Shown here piece by piece: positions 40,460 to 49,900 of a stretch of DNA of 64,000 bases; within the stretch, counting starts at the first letter, position 1; each line of letters opens with the position of its first letter. Made by a program: the position numbers and the translations under genes. Under the pieces are notes generated by a model. It saw only the letters and a list, made by a program, of their open reading frames with translations. It did no database searches and was not told the DNA's origin. The stretch covers positions 1 to 64,000 of the forward strand of contig CAMLSG010000001.1 of the NCBI GenBank assembly GCA_946482635.1. The letters run 5' to 3'. Source of the DNA: an uncultured Duganella sp. Lineage in GTDB: Bacteria > Pseudomonadota > Gammaproteobacteria > Burkholderiales > Burkholderiaceae.

Positions 40460-41786
40460 GGAGTTCCTGTATGGCGGGCGGGCCCTGGTGCGCGACAATG
40501 CGCTGAGCCAGCGCCTGGTGCAGCGCCTGCGGCGGCATGAGATGATGGACGATTACGCGCTCAAGGTGATGGGCGACAGGCTGCTGCACCGCAGCCTGCA
40601 GGCGGCTATCAGCAAGCTGCCGTATTACGCGCACATCTCGCCTGACTTCTCGCCGGTCGAGGCGCGGCAAGCCTTGCGCGAGATGTTCCCGGTGGTCGAC
40701 AAGTCGACTTTGCTGGCGCATCCGAAGGCCCTGTATCCGAATGACGGCGCCAAGCGGCCGTGGCAGGCGCTGGGCAAGACCAGCGGGACCACGGGGACGC
40801 CGCTGGTGATCATTCGCAGCCTGCAGTCGGTACAGATGGAGCAGGCGTTCATCAAGCGCCATTGGACATGGGGCGGATATGTCGATGGCATGCCGCGTGC
40901 CACCCTGCGCGGGGATATGGTGGCGGGGCTGGACCGGCAACACCCGCCGTTCTGGTTTGAAAACCGGTACAACCGCCAACTGTTGCTGTCGTCGCGCCAC
41001 CTGACCGACCAGTGCATCGATCCCATCATCGACAAGCTGCGCGATTATGCGCCGGCAATGATGCAGGCCTATCCCTCGACGGCCTATACGCTAGCGCAGC
41101 ATCTGGAGCGGCGCGGCACGAACCTGTGCGTGCCATTCCTGTTTACCGCGTCGGAGCCCTTGTATCCGCATCAGCAGGAGCTGATTCGCGAGCGCCTGGC
41201 CGGCCAGATCATGGACATGTACGGCATGGCGGAACGGGTGGCCTTCGCAACGCAATGCGAATACGGCTCGATGCACGTCAACCCGGATTACTCGCATGTC
41301 GAAATACTCGATGACCATGGCGAGCCGACCGATGGCTACGGCCATGTAGTCGGCACCACCTTGCATAACCTTGCGATGCCGCTGGTGCGCTATCGCCTGA
41401 GCGACCGCACGCGCTGGAGGCATGGACATTGCCTGTGCGGGCGGCCGTTCCCGATGATCGAGCCGGTGACGGGCAAGCTGGAAGACCGCATTACCGGCGG
41501 CGACGGTTCCGAAGTCAGCCCTTCCGTGCTGACCTTTGCTTTCAAAGGCGTGGAGAACGTGCGCAAATCGCAGGTAGCGCAGGTCGGGCCCGGCCTGTGG
41601 GAGCTGCGCCTGGTGCCCGATGCACGTTTCTCGCCGGCGGACCAGGACAAGCTGCTGACCAATATCCGTCAGCTGGTCGACGCGACGGTGCAGGTGAATG
41701 TCGTGCTGCGCGACGACTTGCCGAATACGGCGGCGGGCAAATTCCGCTGGGTCGTCAATGAGTGGAAGGATGGGCGCCGCTCATGA
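40440..41786 (+). CDS. PaaK/CapK-like adenylate-forming enzyme in the EPS locus
   Basis: 448 residues from ATG 40440, with GGGAGG six bases upstream, inside the 3' end of the previous gene. Phenylacetate-CoA ligase superfamily: GKTSGTTGTPLVI (ATP loop), FTASEPLYPHQQELI, MDMYGMAERVAFATQCEYG, RYRLSDRTRW and a CLCGRPFPMI segment. Related CapK/PaaK-like proteins occur in capsule clusters and may activate an acyl or aromatic acid for transfer to the polymer. No acyltransferase is seen nearby, so the final step is unknown. Confidence 0.8.
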   Translation: MLAELRKEFLYGGRALVRDNALSQRLVQRLRRHEMMDDYALKVMGDRLLHRSLQAAISKLPYYAHISPDFSPVEARQALREMFPVVDKSTLLAHPKALYPNDGAKRPWQALGKTSGTTGTPLVIIRSLQSVQMEQAFIKRHWTWGGYVDGMPRATLRGDMVAGLDRQHPPFWFENRYNRQLLLSSRHLTDQCIDPIIDKLRDYAPAMMQAYPSTAYTLAQHLERRGTNLCVPFLFTASEPLYPHQQELIRERLAGQIMDMYGMAERVAFATQCEYGSMHVNPDYSHVEILDDHGEPTDGYGHVVGTTLHNLAMPLVRYRLSDRTRWRHGHCLCGRPFPMIEPVTGKLEDRITGGDGSEVSPSVLTFAFKGVENVRKSQVAQVGPGLWELRLVPDARFSPADQDKLLTNIRQLVDATVQVNVVLRDDLPNTAAGKFRWVVNEWKDGRRS

Positions 41787-42850
41787 AAACCATTGTGATG
41801 CTCGGGACCGGGATGAATACGATGGGCGGCATCGCTTCCGTGGTGCGGGTGTACGAGCAGGCCGGCATGCTGCGGCGCTTTGGAGTGCGTTACCTGGCGA
41901 CGCATTGCGATGGCGGCAGGTGGCGCAAGCTGCGCGTGATGCTGGCGGCATACATGGTCTTTGCCGGCATGCTGTTGCGCGGGCAGGTCGGCCTGGTGCA
42001 CGTGCACCTGGCATCGCGCGCCAGCTTCTGGCGCAAGTCGGGATTTTTCCTGCTGGCGTTCGCGGCGCGGGTGCCGGCTATCCTGCACCTGCACGGCGCG
42101 GAGTTTTCGATCTTCTACGGCGAAGAGTGCGGGCCCTGGAGCAAGCGTTTCGTGCGCTTCATATTCGACCGAAGCACGCGCGTGATCGTGCTTTCGGAAG
42201 CCTGGCGGTGCTGGGTCGAGGGCATGTCGCGCAATCCGCATGTGGAGGCCATTTATAACCCGGTGCTGTTGCCGGCCGCCAGCTCGTGGGAGCAGCGGCG
42301 GCGCGGCGCCGTATTGTCCCTGGGGCGGCTTGGCCGGCGCAAGGGCAGCTATGACTTGCTGCAGGCCGCGGCGCGCATTGCGCCCCAGGTATCGGCACTG
42401 GAATTGCGGTTGGGCGGTGATGGCGAACTCGATGCGGTCCGCGAACGCGCGGCGCAGCTGGGAATCGCCAACCAGCTCAACCTGCTTGGCTGGGTCGGGA
42501 TGGAGAGCCGCCAGCAGCAACTGGCGCTGGCATCCCTGTATGCCCTGCCTTCTTACAACGAGGGCTTGCCGATGAGCGTGCTGGAGGCGATGGCGGCGGG
42601 CCTGCCCGTGCTGGCCACGCCGGTTGGCGGAATTCCGGAAGCCGTGGCCGATGGCGTCGAGGGCTTCCTGGTTGCGCCGGGCGATGTCGATGCACTGGCG
42701 GCACGCCTTGCGCAATTGCTGGAAGATGATGCGCTGGCCCGGCGCATGGGGGAGGCGGCGCGGCGCAAGGTGGAGTCCACCTTCAGCAGCGACGCCGTGT
42801 TGCCGCGGGTTGAGCGGCTGTATCGCGAACTGGGATTTTTGCCGCAATGA
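41783..42850 (+). CDS. GT4-family glycosyltransferase
   Basis: 355 residues from ATG 41783 (ATGA overlap); GTG 41762 is a less likely start. N-terminal GTGMNTMGGIASVVRVYE is the acceptor-side Gly loop, followed by VHVHLASRASFWRKSGF. C-terminal donor site: VLSLGRLGRRKGSYDLLQAA, LRLGGDGELDAVR, YALPSYNEGLPMSVLEAMAAGLPVLATPVGG with the EGLPMSVLE motif. Highly typical of GT4 retaining enzymes. Confidence 0.88.
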   Translation: MKTIVMLGTGMNTMGGIASVVRVYEQAGMLRRFGVRYLATHCDGGRWRKLRVMLAAYMVFAGMLLRGQVGLVHVHLASRASFWRKSGFFLLAFAARVPAILHLHGAEFSIFYGEECGPWSKRFVRFIFDRSTRVIVLSEAWRCWVEGMSRNPHVEAIYNPVLLPAASSWEQRRRGAVLSLGRLGRRKGSYDLLQAAARIAPQVSALELRLGGDGELDAVRERAAQLGIANQLNLLGWVGMESRQQQLALASLYALPSYNEGLPMSVLEAMAAGLPVLATPVGGIPEAVADGVEGFLVAPGDVDALAARLAQLLEDDALARRMGEAARRKVESTFSSDAVLPRVERLYRELGFLPQ

Positions 42851-44805
42851 CTGCACTGGCCTGGAAAATCAATCGCCTCAAGCTGATGGGGCCAGCCGAA
42901 GTTGTCTGGCGCATGCACCAGCTTGCGCGCCGCAAAGCCGCAGCAATGGGGCTCGGCTTGGCAAGCTACCCTCCGGTGCCGGCGCTGGACCGCTTTGGCG
43001 CTGCTTTTCTTGCTGCACCGGCGGGCGTCGACGCGGCGGCGCTTTGCATGGCAGCCGATTCGCTGCTGGCCGGACGCTGGAACGTATTTGCCCTGGAGGG
43101 CGCGCCGCTGGGCTTCCCGCCGCAATGGAACCGCGATCCTCGTACCGGCACCACGGCGCCAATGGCGCCAGGGCCGTCAATCGATTATCGCGATGCGTCG
43201 CTGGTGGGCGATATCAAATACCTGTGGGAGCCGAGCCGCCACCTGGAGCTGGTCACGCTGGCGCAAGCCTGGCGTTGTACCGGCGAGCGAAAATACCGCG
43301 ATGGAGCGCGTACGCTGCTCATTTCCTGGCTCGACCAATGTCCGTATCCGCAAGGCGTGCACTGGGCCAGTTCGCTGGAGCTTGGGGTTCGCCTGTTGAA
43401 CTGGTCCGCGGCCTGGCAACTGCTGGCCGGCAGCCTGGACGACGATTGGCGGCATCGATGGCTCAACGCGGTCTACAAGCATTGCCACTTCATCAGCCAC
43501 CACCTGTCGCGCCACTCGTCAGCCAACAATCATTTGCTGGGCGAGTACATGGGCTTGTACATCGCCAGCCTGCAATGGCCCTGCTGGCCGGAGAGCGTGC
43601 GCTGGCGCACGGTGGCCGAACGCGGGCTGGCCGAGCAGGGCTTGCAGCAGAACTGGGAGGATGGCGTCAACAAGGAGCAAGCCATCTACTATCACCACGA
43701 GGTGATGGACATGATGCTGCTTTGCCAGCTGGCGGCGCAAGCGAACGGCTGCAGCTTCCCGGCCGAATGGCTGCAGCGGCTGGAGCGCATGGCGGAATTC
43801 CTGGCGGCCATGATGGACGTGGGCGGCAATGTGCCGATGACCGGCGATGCGGACGATGCCCGCATGCTGCGCCTCGATGCATCGGCTGCGCCGCCGTACC
43901 GCTCCCTGCTCGCCAGCGCTGCCTTGCTGTTCGAACGCGCCGACTTCAAGGCGAAGGCCGGCGTGCTCGATGACCGCAACCGCTGGTTGTTCGCTGACGC
44001 CGACGCGCGCTGGTCCGCGCTGCCGTCGCCAATGCCGGGCGCGCATGAAACGCCGCGTATCGCGTTTCCCCAAGGCGGCTATTACTTGCTGGGGAAAGAC
44101 TTCGGCACGCCGCAGGAAGTGCGCATGGTGGTCGATTGCGGACCCTTGGGCTACCTGTCGTTGGCGGCGCATGGACACGCCGATGCGCTGTCCTTCACGC
44201 TCTCGATGGGCGGGCAGGAAATGCTGGTCGATCCCGGCACCTATGCTTACCACACCCACCGCCAATGGCGCGACTACTTCCGCAGTACCGCCGCGCACAA
44301 CACGGTGCAAATCGATGGGCTGGACCAGTCTGAAATCGGCGGCAACTTCATGTGGCTGCACAAGGCCGGCGCTGTCGCGTTGTCGCACGATGCGACTCAT
44401 TTCTTTGAGGGAAAACAAGACGGCTATATGCGCTTGCGTGATCCTGTCATGCATCGCCGCATCATTCGCTACGATTCCAAACGGAACGCGGTCAATGTTG
44501 AAGATATCCTAGAATGTTCTGGCGAGCACGAGGTAGCCCTGCACTGGCATTTTGCAGAAGGCTGCCATGCCGAAACGGTTGGGCAAACTTTGCATATCGC
44601 AAGGCGCGATAAGGGATTGCACATGTCATGCCATTTCGGGAATGGGCCGCAACTCCATTGCGCCAGCACGGCGCCAATCGCGGGATGGATCTCGCGCAGC
44701 TTTGACAGCAAAGCCGGCATCGCGACAGCAGCGTGGCGCGGAACGATACGCGGCACCAGCACGATCGTGACCGAAATTACCTTACTTGAAGGAGCGTCAT
44801 CGTGA
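42847..44805 (+). CDS. Heparinase II/III-family protein without signal peptide
   Basis: 652 residues, ATGA overlap. It starts KINRLKLMGPAEVVWRMHQLARRK, with no signal peptide or membrane helix. An alpha-toroid part (ASSLELGVRLLNWSAAWQLL, RHSSANNHLLGEYMGLYIAS, YHHEVMDMMLLCQLAA) and a beta-sandwich part (AAHGHADALSFTLSMGGQEML, DPGTYAYHTHRQWRDYFRST, AHNTVQIDGLDQSE) fit the lyase fold. Similar signal-less members are common in EPS clusters. It may act in the cytoplasm or be exported by an unseen route. Confidence 0.82.
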   Translation: MTALAWKINRLKLMGPAEVVWRMHQLARRKAAAMGLGLASYPPVPALDRFGAAFLAAPAGVDAAALCMAADSLLAGRWNVFALEGAPLGFPPQWNRDPRTGTTAPMAPGPSIDYRDASLVGDIKYLWEPSRHLELVTLAQAWRCTGERKYRDGARTLLISWLDQCPYPQGVHWASSLELGVRLLNWSAAWQLLAGSLDDDWRHRWLNAVYKHCHFISHHLSRHSSANNHLLGEYMGLYIASLQWPCWPESVRWRTVAERGLAEQGLQQNWEDGVNKEQAIYYHHEVMDMMLLCQLAAQANGCSFPAEWLQRLERMAEFLAAMMDVGGNVPMTGDADDARMLRLDASAAPPYRSLLASAALLFERADFKAKAGVLDDRNRWLFADADARWSALPSPMPGAHETPRIAFPQGGYYLLGKDFGTPQEVRMVVDCGPLGYLSLAAHGHADALSFTLSMGGQEMLVDPGTYAYHTHRQWRDYFRSTAAHNTVQIDGLDQSEIGGNFMWLHKAGAVALSHDATHFFEGKQDGYMRLRDPVMHRRIIRYDSKRNAVNVEDILECSGEHEVALHWHFAEGCHAETVGQTLHIARRDKGLHMSCHFGNGPQLHCASTAPIAGWISRSFDSKAGIATAAWRGTIRGTSTIVTEITLLEGASS

Positions 44806-46112
44806 AGATCAGTATCTTTGGCATGGGCTACGTAGGTGCAGTTTCGGCGGGATGCCTGGCGGCGGAAGGGCATACGGTGATCGGGGTTGATCCGAACCGC
44901 ACCAAGGTTGGGCTGATCAACGAAGGACGTACGCCGATCATCGAGAAAGATATCGGCGAGATGATTGCCGGAGCGGTGCGCGACAAACGCCTGCGCGCTA
45001 CCGACAGTGTGCGCGATGCAGTGATGGCGAGCGAGATCTCGCTGGTGTGCGTCGGCACGCCATCCCAGCTGAACGGCAATCTTGACCTGAGCGCGGTGCG
45101 TAAGGTGTGCGAGCAGATCGGGCATGCGCTGCGCGAGAAAGAGAGCTTCCATGTGGTGGTGGCACGCAGCACCATGCTGCCGGGGTCCATGCGTTCGCTG
45201 GTGATTCCGACGCTGGAAGAGGCGTCCGGCAAGCGCGCCGGCATCGACTTCGGCGTGTGTAGCAACCCCGAATTCCTGCGCGAGGGCACGGCGGTGCACG
45301 ATTACCATCATCCGCCCAAAACGGTGATCGGCGAAACCGACGAGCGCTCCGGCGAATTGCTGCTGCAGCTCTATGCGGGCATGGACGCGCCAGTGGTGCG
45401 CACCGACGTCGAGACGGCGGAAATGGTGAAGTACACGGACAACACCTGGCACGCGCTGAAAGTCGATTTCGCCAACGAGATCGGGAATATCTGCAAGGCT
45501 GTCGGCATCGATGGCCATGAAGTGATGGAGATCTTCTGCAAGGATACCAAGCTCAATCTCTCGCCGTATTACATGAAGCCGGGCTTTGCCTTCGGCGGCT
45601 CTTGCCTGCCGAAGGACGTGCGCGCGTTGATCTACAAGGCGCGCCAGCTTGACCTGGAATTGCCGCTGCTGAATGCCATCCTGCCGTCCAACCACAAGCA
45701 GGTGGAGAAGGGCTTGAAGATGGTGATGGAAAAGCCAGGCAAGAAAGTCGGCATCCTCGGCTTCTCCTTCAAGGCCGGGACCGACGACCTGCGCGAATCG
45801 CCGCTGGTGGACGTGATCGAACACCTGATCGGCAAGGGCTATGACCTGCGCCTGTACGACAAGAATGTGAAGCTGGCGGCGCTGACCGGCGCCAACCAGG
45901 ATTACATCATGAACATCATTCCCCATATCTCGCGGCTGATGGTCGACTCGATGGACGCGGTGCTGGCGTTTGCGGACACGGTGGTGATCGGCAACGGCGC
46001 GCCGGAATTCCATGCCGTGCCTGACCGGCTGCGGCCCGGACAGCACCTGGTGGACTTGGTGCGCGTCTCGGGCAAGCAGAGCGAAGGGGCATACGATGGC
46101 ATCTGCTGGTAA
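44802..46112 (+). CDS. algD: GDP-mannose 6-dehydrogenase
   Basis: 436 residues, the same length as Pseudomonas AlgD, from GTG 44802 with GAAGGAG upstream (GTGA overlap). NAD-binding FGMGYVGAVSAGCLA, SNPEFLREGTAVHDY, KYTDNTWHALKVDFANEIGN, catalytic C268 in GFAFGGSCLPKDVRAL and GFSFKAGTDDLRESPLV. These match AlgD far better than UDP-glucose dehydrogenases. It oxidises GDP-mannose to GDP-mannuronate with two NAD+, so the polymer is likely to contain mannuronate or a derivative. Confidence 0.93.
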   Translation: MKISIFGMGYVGAVSAGCLAAEGHTVIGVDPNRTKVGLINEGRTPIIEKDIGEMIAGAVRDKRLRATDSVRDAVMASEISLVCVGTPSQLNGNLDLSAVRKVCEQIGHALREKESFHVVVARSTMLPGSMRSLVIPTLEEASGKRAGIDFGVCSNPEFLREGTAVHDYHHPPKTVIGETDERSGELLLQLYAGMDAPVVRTDVETAEMVKYTDNTWHALKVDFANEIGNICKAVGIDGHEVMEIFCKDTKLNLSPYYMKPGFAFGGSCLPKDVRALIYKARQLDLELPLLNAILPSNHKQVEKGLKMVMEKPGKKVGILGFSFKAGTDDLRESPLVDVIEHLIGKGYDLRLYDKNVKLAALTGANQDYIMNIIPHISRLMVDSMDAVLAFADTVVIGNGAPEFHAVPDRLRPGQHLVDLVRVSGKQSEGAYDGICW

Positions 46113-47337
46113 CCGGGTTGAGCGCCGCCGCGTCCTGATCATCGTCGAAAACCTGCCTTCGCCGTTTGACCGGCGCGTGTGGCAGGAGGCGACGACACTG
46201 CATGCCAGCGGCTACCAGGTGGCGATCATCTGCCCGACCGGCAAGGGCTACGAGGCGCGCTATGAAGAATTGGATGGCATCCATATCTACCGCTACAAGC
46301 TGCCGATGGAGGCGGAGGGCGCGCTGGGCTATGCGATCGAATATTCGGCGGCGCTGTTCCATAGTTCTCGGCTGGCCTGGAAGGTATTGTTCCGCCATGG
46401 CTTCGATGTGATCCATGCCTGCAATCCTCCCGACCTCTTGTTCCTGGTCGGCGGCTTCTTCAAGTTCGTGCTGGGCAAGCGCTTCCTGTTCGACCACCAT
46501 GACATCAACCCCGAACTGTACGAGGCCAAGTTTGGCCGGCGCGATTTCTTCTACAAGCTGATGGTGTGGCTGGAACGGCTTTCCTTCCGCACCGCGGACG
46601 TGTCGATCGCCACCAATGATTCGTACAAGCGTATCGCCATCGGGCGCGGCGGCATGGACCCGGACCGGGTGTATGTGGTGCGCAGCGGCCCGAAACTGGA
46701 CCGGTTGCGCGTGCTGCCGCCTGTGGAGGCGCTGAAGCAGGGGCGGCGCTTCCTGGTCGGCTATGTCGGCGTGATGGGCGCGCAGGAAGGCATCGACCTG
46801 CTGCTGCAAAGCGTGCGTGTCATGGTGCATGAGATGGGGCGGCGCGACGTCCAGTTCGGCCTGGTGGGCGGCGGCACTTCGCTCGAGGAGATGAAGGAGC
46901 TGGCGCGCGAACTGGGCGTGGCGGACTACGTGACGTTCACCGGGCGGGTTCCCGACCAGCAGTTGCTGGAAATGCTGAACACGGCCGACGTCTGCGTGAA
47001 TCCCGACGTGGCCAACGAAATGAACGACAAGTCGACCATGAACAAGATCATGGAGTACATGGCACTGGGCAAGCCGATCGTGCAGTTCGACCTGACCGAG
47101 GGCCGGGTATCGGCCCAGGAGGCTTCGCTGTACGCGGCAAAGAATGACCCGGTGGACATGGCGGTGAAGATTGTGGAGTTGCTGGACGATCCGGAGCGGC
47201 GCGCGCGCATGGGTACATATGGGCGCAACCGCGTGGTCAACGAGCTCGAATGGGAATACGAGGCGCCCAAGCTGCTGGCAGCTTACGAGCGCCTGTACTC
47301 CGCGCCGGAGCTGATTTTGGAGAAGGACAACCCATGA
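46096..47337 (+). CDS. GT4-family glycosyltransferase
   Basis: 413 residues from ATG 46096, overlapping algD by 17 bases. GT-B enzyme: VLIIVENLPSPFDRRVWQEA, HACNPPDLLFLVGG, FDHHDINPELYEAKFG, then GYVGVMGAQEGIDLLLQ, FGLVGGGTSLEEMKEL and KSTMNKIMEYMALGKPIVQFDL. It resembles WbuB/FucT4-like proteins that act on lipid-linked acceptors. Placed between the GDP-mannuronate and GDP-mannose genes, it is a candidate user of one of those donors; this is inference. Confidence 0.87.
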   Translation: MASAGNRVERRRVLIIVENLPSPFDRRVWQEATTLHASGYQVAIICPTGKGYEARYEELDGIHIYRYKLPMEAEGALGYAIEYSAALFHSSRLAWKVLFRHGFDVIHACNPPDLLFLVGGFFKFVLGKRFLFDHHDINPELYEAKFGRRDFFYKLMVWLERLSFRTADVSIATNDSYKRIAIGRGGMDPDRVYVVRSGPKLDRLRVLPPVEALKQGRRFLVGYVGVMGAQEGIDLLLQSVRVMVHEMGRRDVQFGLVGGGTSLEEMKELARELGVADYVTFTGRVPDQQLLEMLNTADVCVNPDVANEMNDKSTMNKIMEYMALGKPIVQFDLTEGRVSAQEASLYAAKNDPVDMAVKIVELLDDPERRARMGTYGRNRVVNELEWEYEAPKLLAAYERLYSAPELILEKDNP

Positions 47338-48488
47338 AAGCGATGATTCTGGCGGCCGGCAAGGGCACGCGGGTGCGCCCTTTGACCTATGAACTGCCCA
47401 AGCCGATGATCCCGATCCTCGGCAAGCCCGTGATGGCCTATCTCGTGGAACACCTGCAGCGGCACGGCGTGAGCGAAATCATGGTCAATGTCAGCTACCT
47501 GCACGAGAAGATCGAGGAATATTTCGGCGAAGGGCACCAGTTCGGGGTGCAGATCGGCTATTCCTTCGAGGGCTACACCAACGACAAGGGCGAAGTGGTG
47601 CCGCAGCCGATCGGCTCGGCGGGCGGCATCAAGAAGATCCAGGAGTTCGGTGGATTCTTCGACGAGACCGTGGTGGTGCTGTGCGGCGATGCGCTGATCG
47701 ACCTGGACTTGAAATCAGCCCTTTACGAGCACCGGCGCAAGGGCGCCCTGGCTACCGTCATCACGCGCGAAGTGCCGTGGGAAAAAGTGAGCAGCTACGG
47801 CGTGGTGGTCAGCGACGACGATGGCCGGGTGCTCGAATTCCAGGAAAAGCCTTCGCGCGCGCAGGCCAAATCGAATTGCGCCAGCACCGGCATATACCTG
47901 TTCGAGCCGGAGGTGATCGACCTGATTCCTTCGGGCCGGGAGTTCGATATCGGCTCGGAGCTGTTCCCCCTGCTGGCACAGCGGGGGCTGCCGTTCTACT
48001 GCCAGACGCGCAAGTTCGACTGGATCGATATCGGCAGCGTGAAGGATTACTGGGAAGTGCTGCAAGGGGTGCTGACCGGCGGCGTGGCACATATGACGGT
48101 ACCCGGCGTGCAGGTGGAGGAGGGCGTCTGGGTAGGCCTGAACACCAGCATCGACTGGAAGGGTACGCGCATCATCGGACCGGTCTACATCGGCTCCGGC
48201 TGCCGCATCGAGGCTGGCGCCACGATTATCGGTCCGACGTGGATTGGCCACGGCAGCCACATTCGCAGCGGGGCAAGGGTAGTGCGCAGCGTGTTGTTCG
48301 AATATACTCGAGTCTTACCAGACGTTACGCTCGACGAATTGATCGTGTTCAAAGAGTATAGTGTCGACCGCGCTGGCGAAATGCAGCATATTTCGCAAGC
48401 AGAAGGCGGCGGATGGGCGAATGCGCGGGACCGCCGCGCGACCCGGCGTGCCGCGCACAATGTTGCCAAAGAGACAACTTTAATATGA
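47334..48488 (+). CDS. Sugar-1-phosphate nucleotidyltransferase with left-handed helix domain
   Basis: 384 residues, ATGA overlap. The NTP-transferase domain has AAGKGTRVRPLTYELPKPMIPILGKPVM, VLCGDALIDLDL and FDWIDIGSVKDYWEV; the C-terminal region VEEGVWVGLNTSIDWKGTRIIGPVYIGSGCRI shows hexapeptide-type repeats. The last 35 residues are an extra polar tail. It resembles GDP-mannose and glucose-1-phosphate nucleotidyltransferases; as ManC follows, it may supply a second sugar donor. Substrate uncertain. Confidence 0.85.
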   Translation: MKAMILAAGKGTRVRPLTYELPKPMIPILGKPVMAYLVEHLQRHGVSEIMVNVSYLHEKIEEYFGEGHQFGVQIGYSFEGYTNDKGEVVPQPIGSAGGIKKIQEFGGFFDETVVVLCGDALIDLDLKSALYEHRRKGALATVITREVPWEKVSSYGVVVSDDDGRVLEFQEKPSRAQAKSNCASTGIYLFEPEVIDLIPSGREFDIGSELFPLLAQRGLPFYCQTRKFDWIDIGSVKDYWEVLQGVLTGGVAHMTVPGVQVEEGVWVGLNTSIDWKGTRIIGPVYIGSGCRIEAGATIIGPTWIGHGSHIRSGARVVRSVLFEYTRVLPDVTLDELIVFKEYSVDRAGEMQHISQAEGGGWANARDRRATRRAAHNVAKETTLI

Positions 48489-49900
48489 ATATTTATCCCG
48501 TCATCCTGTCCGGCGGCGCCGGCACCCGGCTGTGGCCCCTGTCGCGCGCAGCGTTGCCGAAGCAATTGCTGCCCCTGGTATCGGACAGGACGATGCTGCA
48601 GGAAACCGTGCAGCGCCTGGCTGGGCGCAACGGGATGATGGCCCCGCTGGTGGTATGCGGCAATGAGCATCGCTTCCTGGTGGCCGAGCAGATGCGGGAA
48701 ATCGGCGTCGCCCCGCTCGGCATATTGCTGGAACCGGTGGGGCGCAACACGGCGCCGGCGGTGGCAGCAGCAGCCCATTACCTGAAGGCGATCGATCCGC
48801 AGGCAGTGATGCTGGTACTGCCGGCCGACCACGTCATCAAGGACGTGGAATCCTTCAACGCTGCAATCCAGCGCGCCGCGACGCAGGTCGAGGGCGGCGC
48901 CCTGGCGACCTTCGGCATCGTGCCGACCGCGCCGGAAACCGGTTACGGCTATATCCAGAGCGGCGAGCCGCTGCGGGCTGAAGGCTGCTTCAAGGTAGCC
49001 AGGTTTGTCGAGAAGCCCAACCGCGAAACGGCGCAAGGCTTCATCGAGGCCGGCAACTTCTTCTGGAACAGCGGCATGTTCCTGTTCCGCGCCGACGCTT
49101 ACCTGAAGGAACTGGCGCAATTCCAGCCCGACATGGCGAAATACAGCGAAGAAGCGGTGGCCAAGGGCTATCGCGACCTGGATTTCTGCCGCCTGGACGA
49201 AGCGGCTTTCACCGCCTGCCCATCCGATTCCATCGACTACGCAGTGATGGAGCACACCAGGCAGGCCGTCGTAGTGCCGGCATCGATCGGCTGGAATGAC
49301 GTCGGTTCCTGGTCGGCGCTGGTCGACGTGCTGCAGTCCGACGCGAACGGCAACGTGACGCGCGGCGACGTGTATACGGATAACGCCAGGAATTGCCTGG
49401 TACGTGCTGAAGGCCGCATCGTGGCCGCAATCGGCGTGCAGGACCTGGTGATCGTGGAAACGTCGGATGCGGTACTAGTGGCGCACAAGGACCATGTGCA
49501 GCGCGTAAAGCAGGTGGTGGACCACCTGAAAGCCAACGGCCGCACCGAGCACCTGCATCACACCAAGGTGTATCGCCCGTGGGGTTCGTACGAGGGGATC
49601 GACATGGGCGACCGCTTCCAGGTCAAGCGCATCATCGTCAACCCGGGCGGCAAGCTGTCGCTGCAGATGCACCATCACCGCGCCGAGCATTGGGTGGTGG
49701 TGTCGGGCACGGCGCGCGTCACCTGCGGCGACAAGGTGACCCTGCTGACCGAGAATGAATCGACCTATATCCCGATCGGCATGAGCCATCGCCTGGAGAA
49801 TCCAGGCAAGCTGCCATTGCACCTGATCGAAGTGCAGTCGGGCAGCTACCTCGGCGAGGACGATATCGTCCGCTTCGAGGATGTCTACCATCGCGGCTAA
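48485..49900 (+). CDS. manC: Mannose-1-phosphate guanylyltransferase/mannose-6-phosphate isomerase
   Basis: 471 residues from ATG 48485 (ATGA overlap). N-terminal GTP domain: ILSGGAGTRLWPLSRAALPKQLLPL, LPADHVIKD, FVEKPNRETAQGF, NSGMFLFRAD and GWNDVGSWSAL. C-terminal cupin isomerase: HHTKVYRPWGSYEGID, VKRIIVNPGGKLSLQMHHHR, EHWVVVSGTA and IPIGMSHRLENPG. It converts fructose-6-P to mannose-6-P and makes GDP-mannose, feeding AlgD. The phosphomannomutase step is not encoded in this window. Confidence 0.93.
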   Translation: MNIYPVILSGGAGTRLWPLSRAALPKQLLPLVSDRTMLQETVQRLAGRNGMMAPLVVCGNEHRFLVAEQMREIGVAPLGILLEPVGRNTAPAVAAAAHYLKAIDPQAVMLVLPADHVIKDVESFNAAIQRAATQVEGGALATFGIVPTAPETGYGYIQSGEPLRAEGCFKVARFVEKPNRETAQGFIEAGNFFWNSGMFLFRADAYLKELAQFQPDMAKYSEEAVAKGYRDLDFCRLDEAAFTACPSDSIDYAVMEHTRQAVVVPASIGWNDVGSWSALVDVLQSDANGNVTRGDVYTDNARNCLVRAEGRIVAAIGVQDLVIVETSDAVLVAHKDHVQRVKQVVDHLKANGRTEHLHHTKVYRPWGSYEGIDMGDRFQVKRIIVNPGGKLSLQMHHHRAEHWVVVSGTARVTCGDKVTLLTENESTYIPIGMSHRLENPGKLPLHLIEVQSGSYLGEDDIVRFEDVYHRG

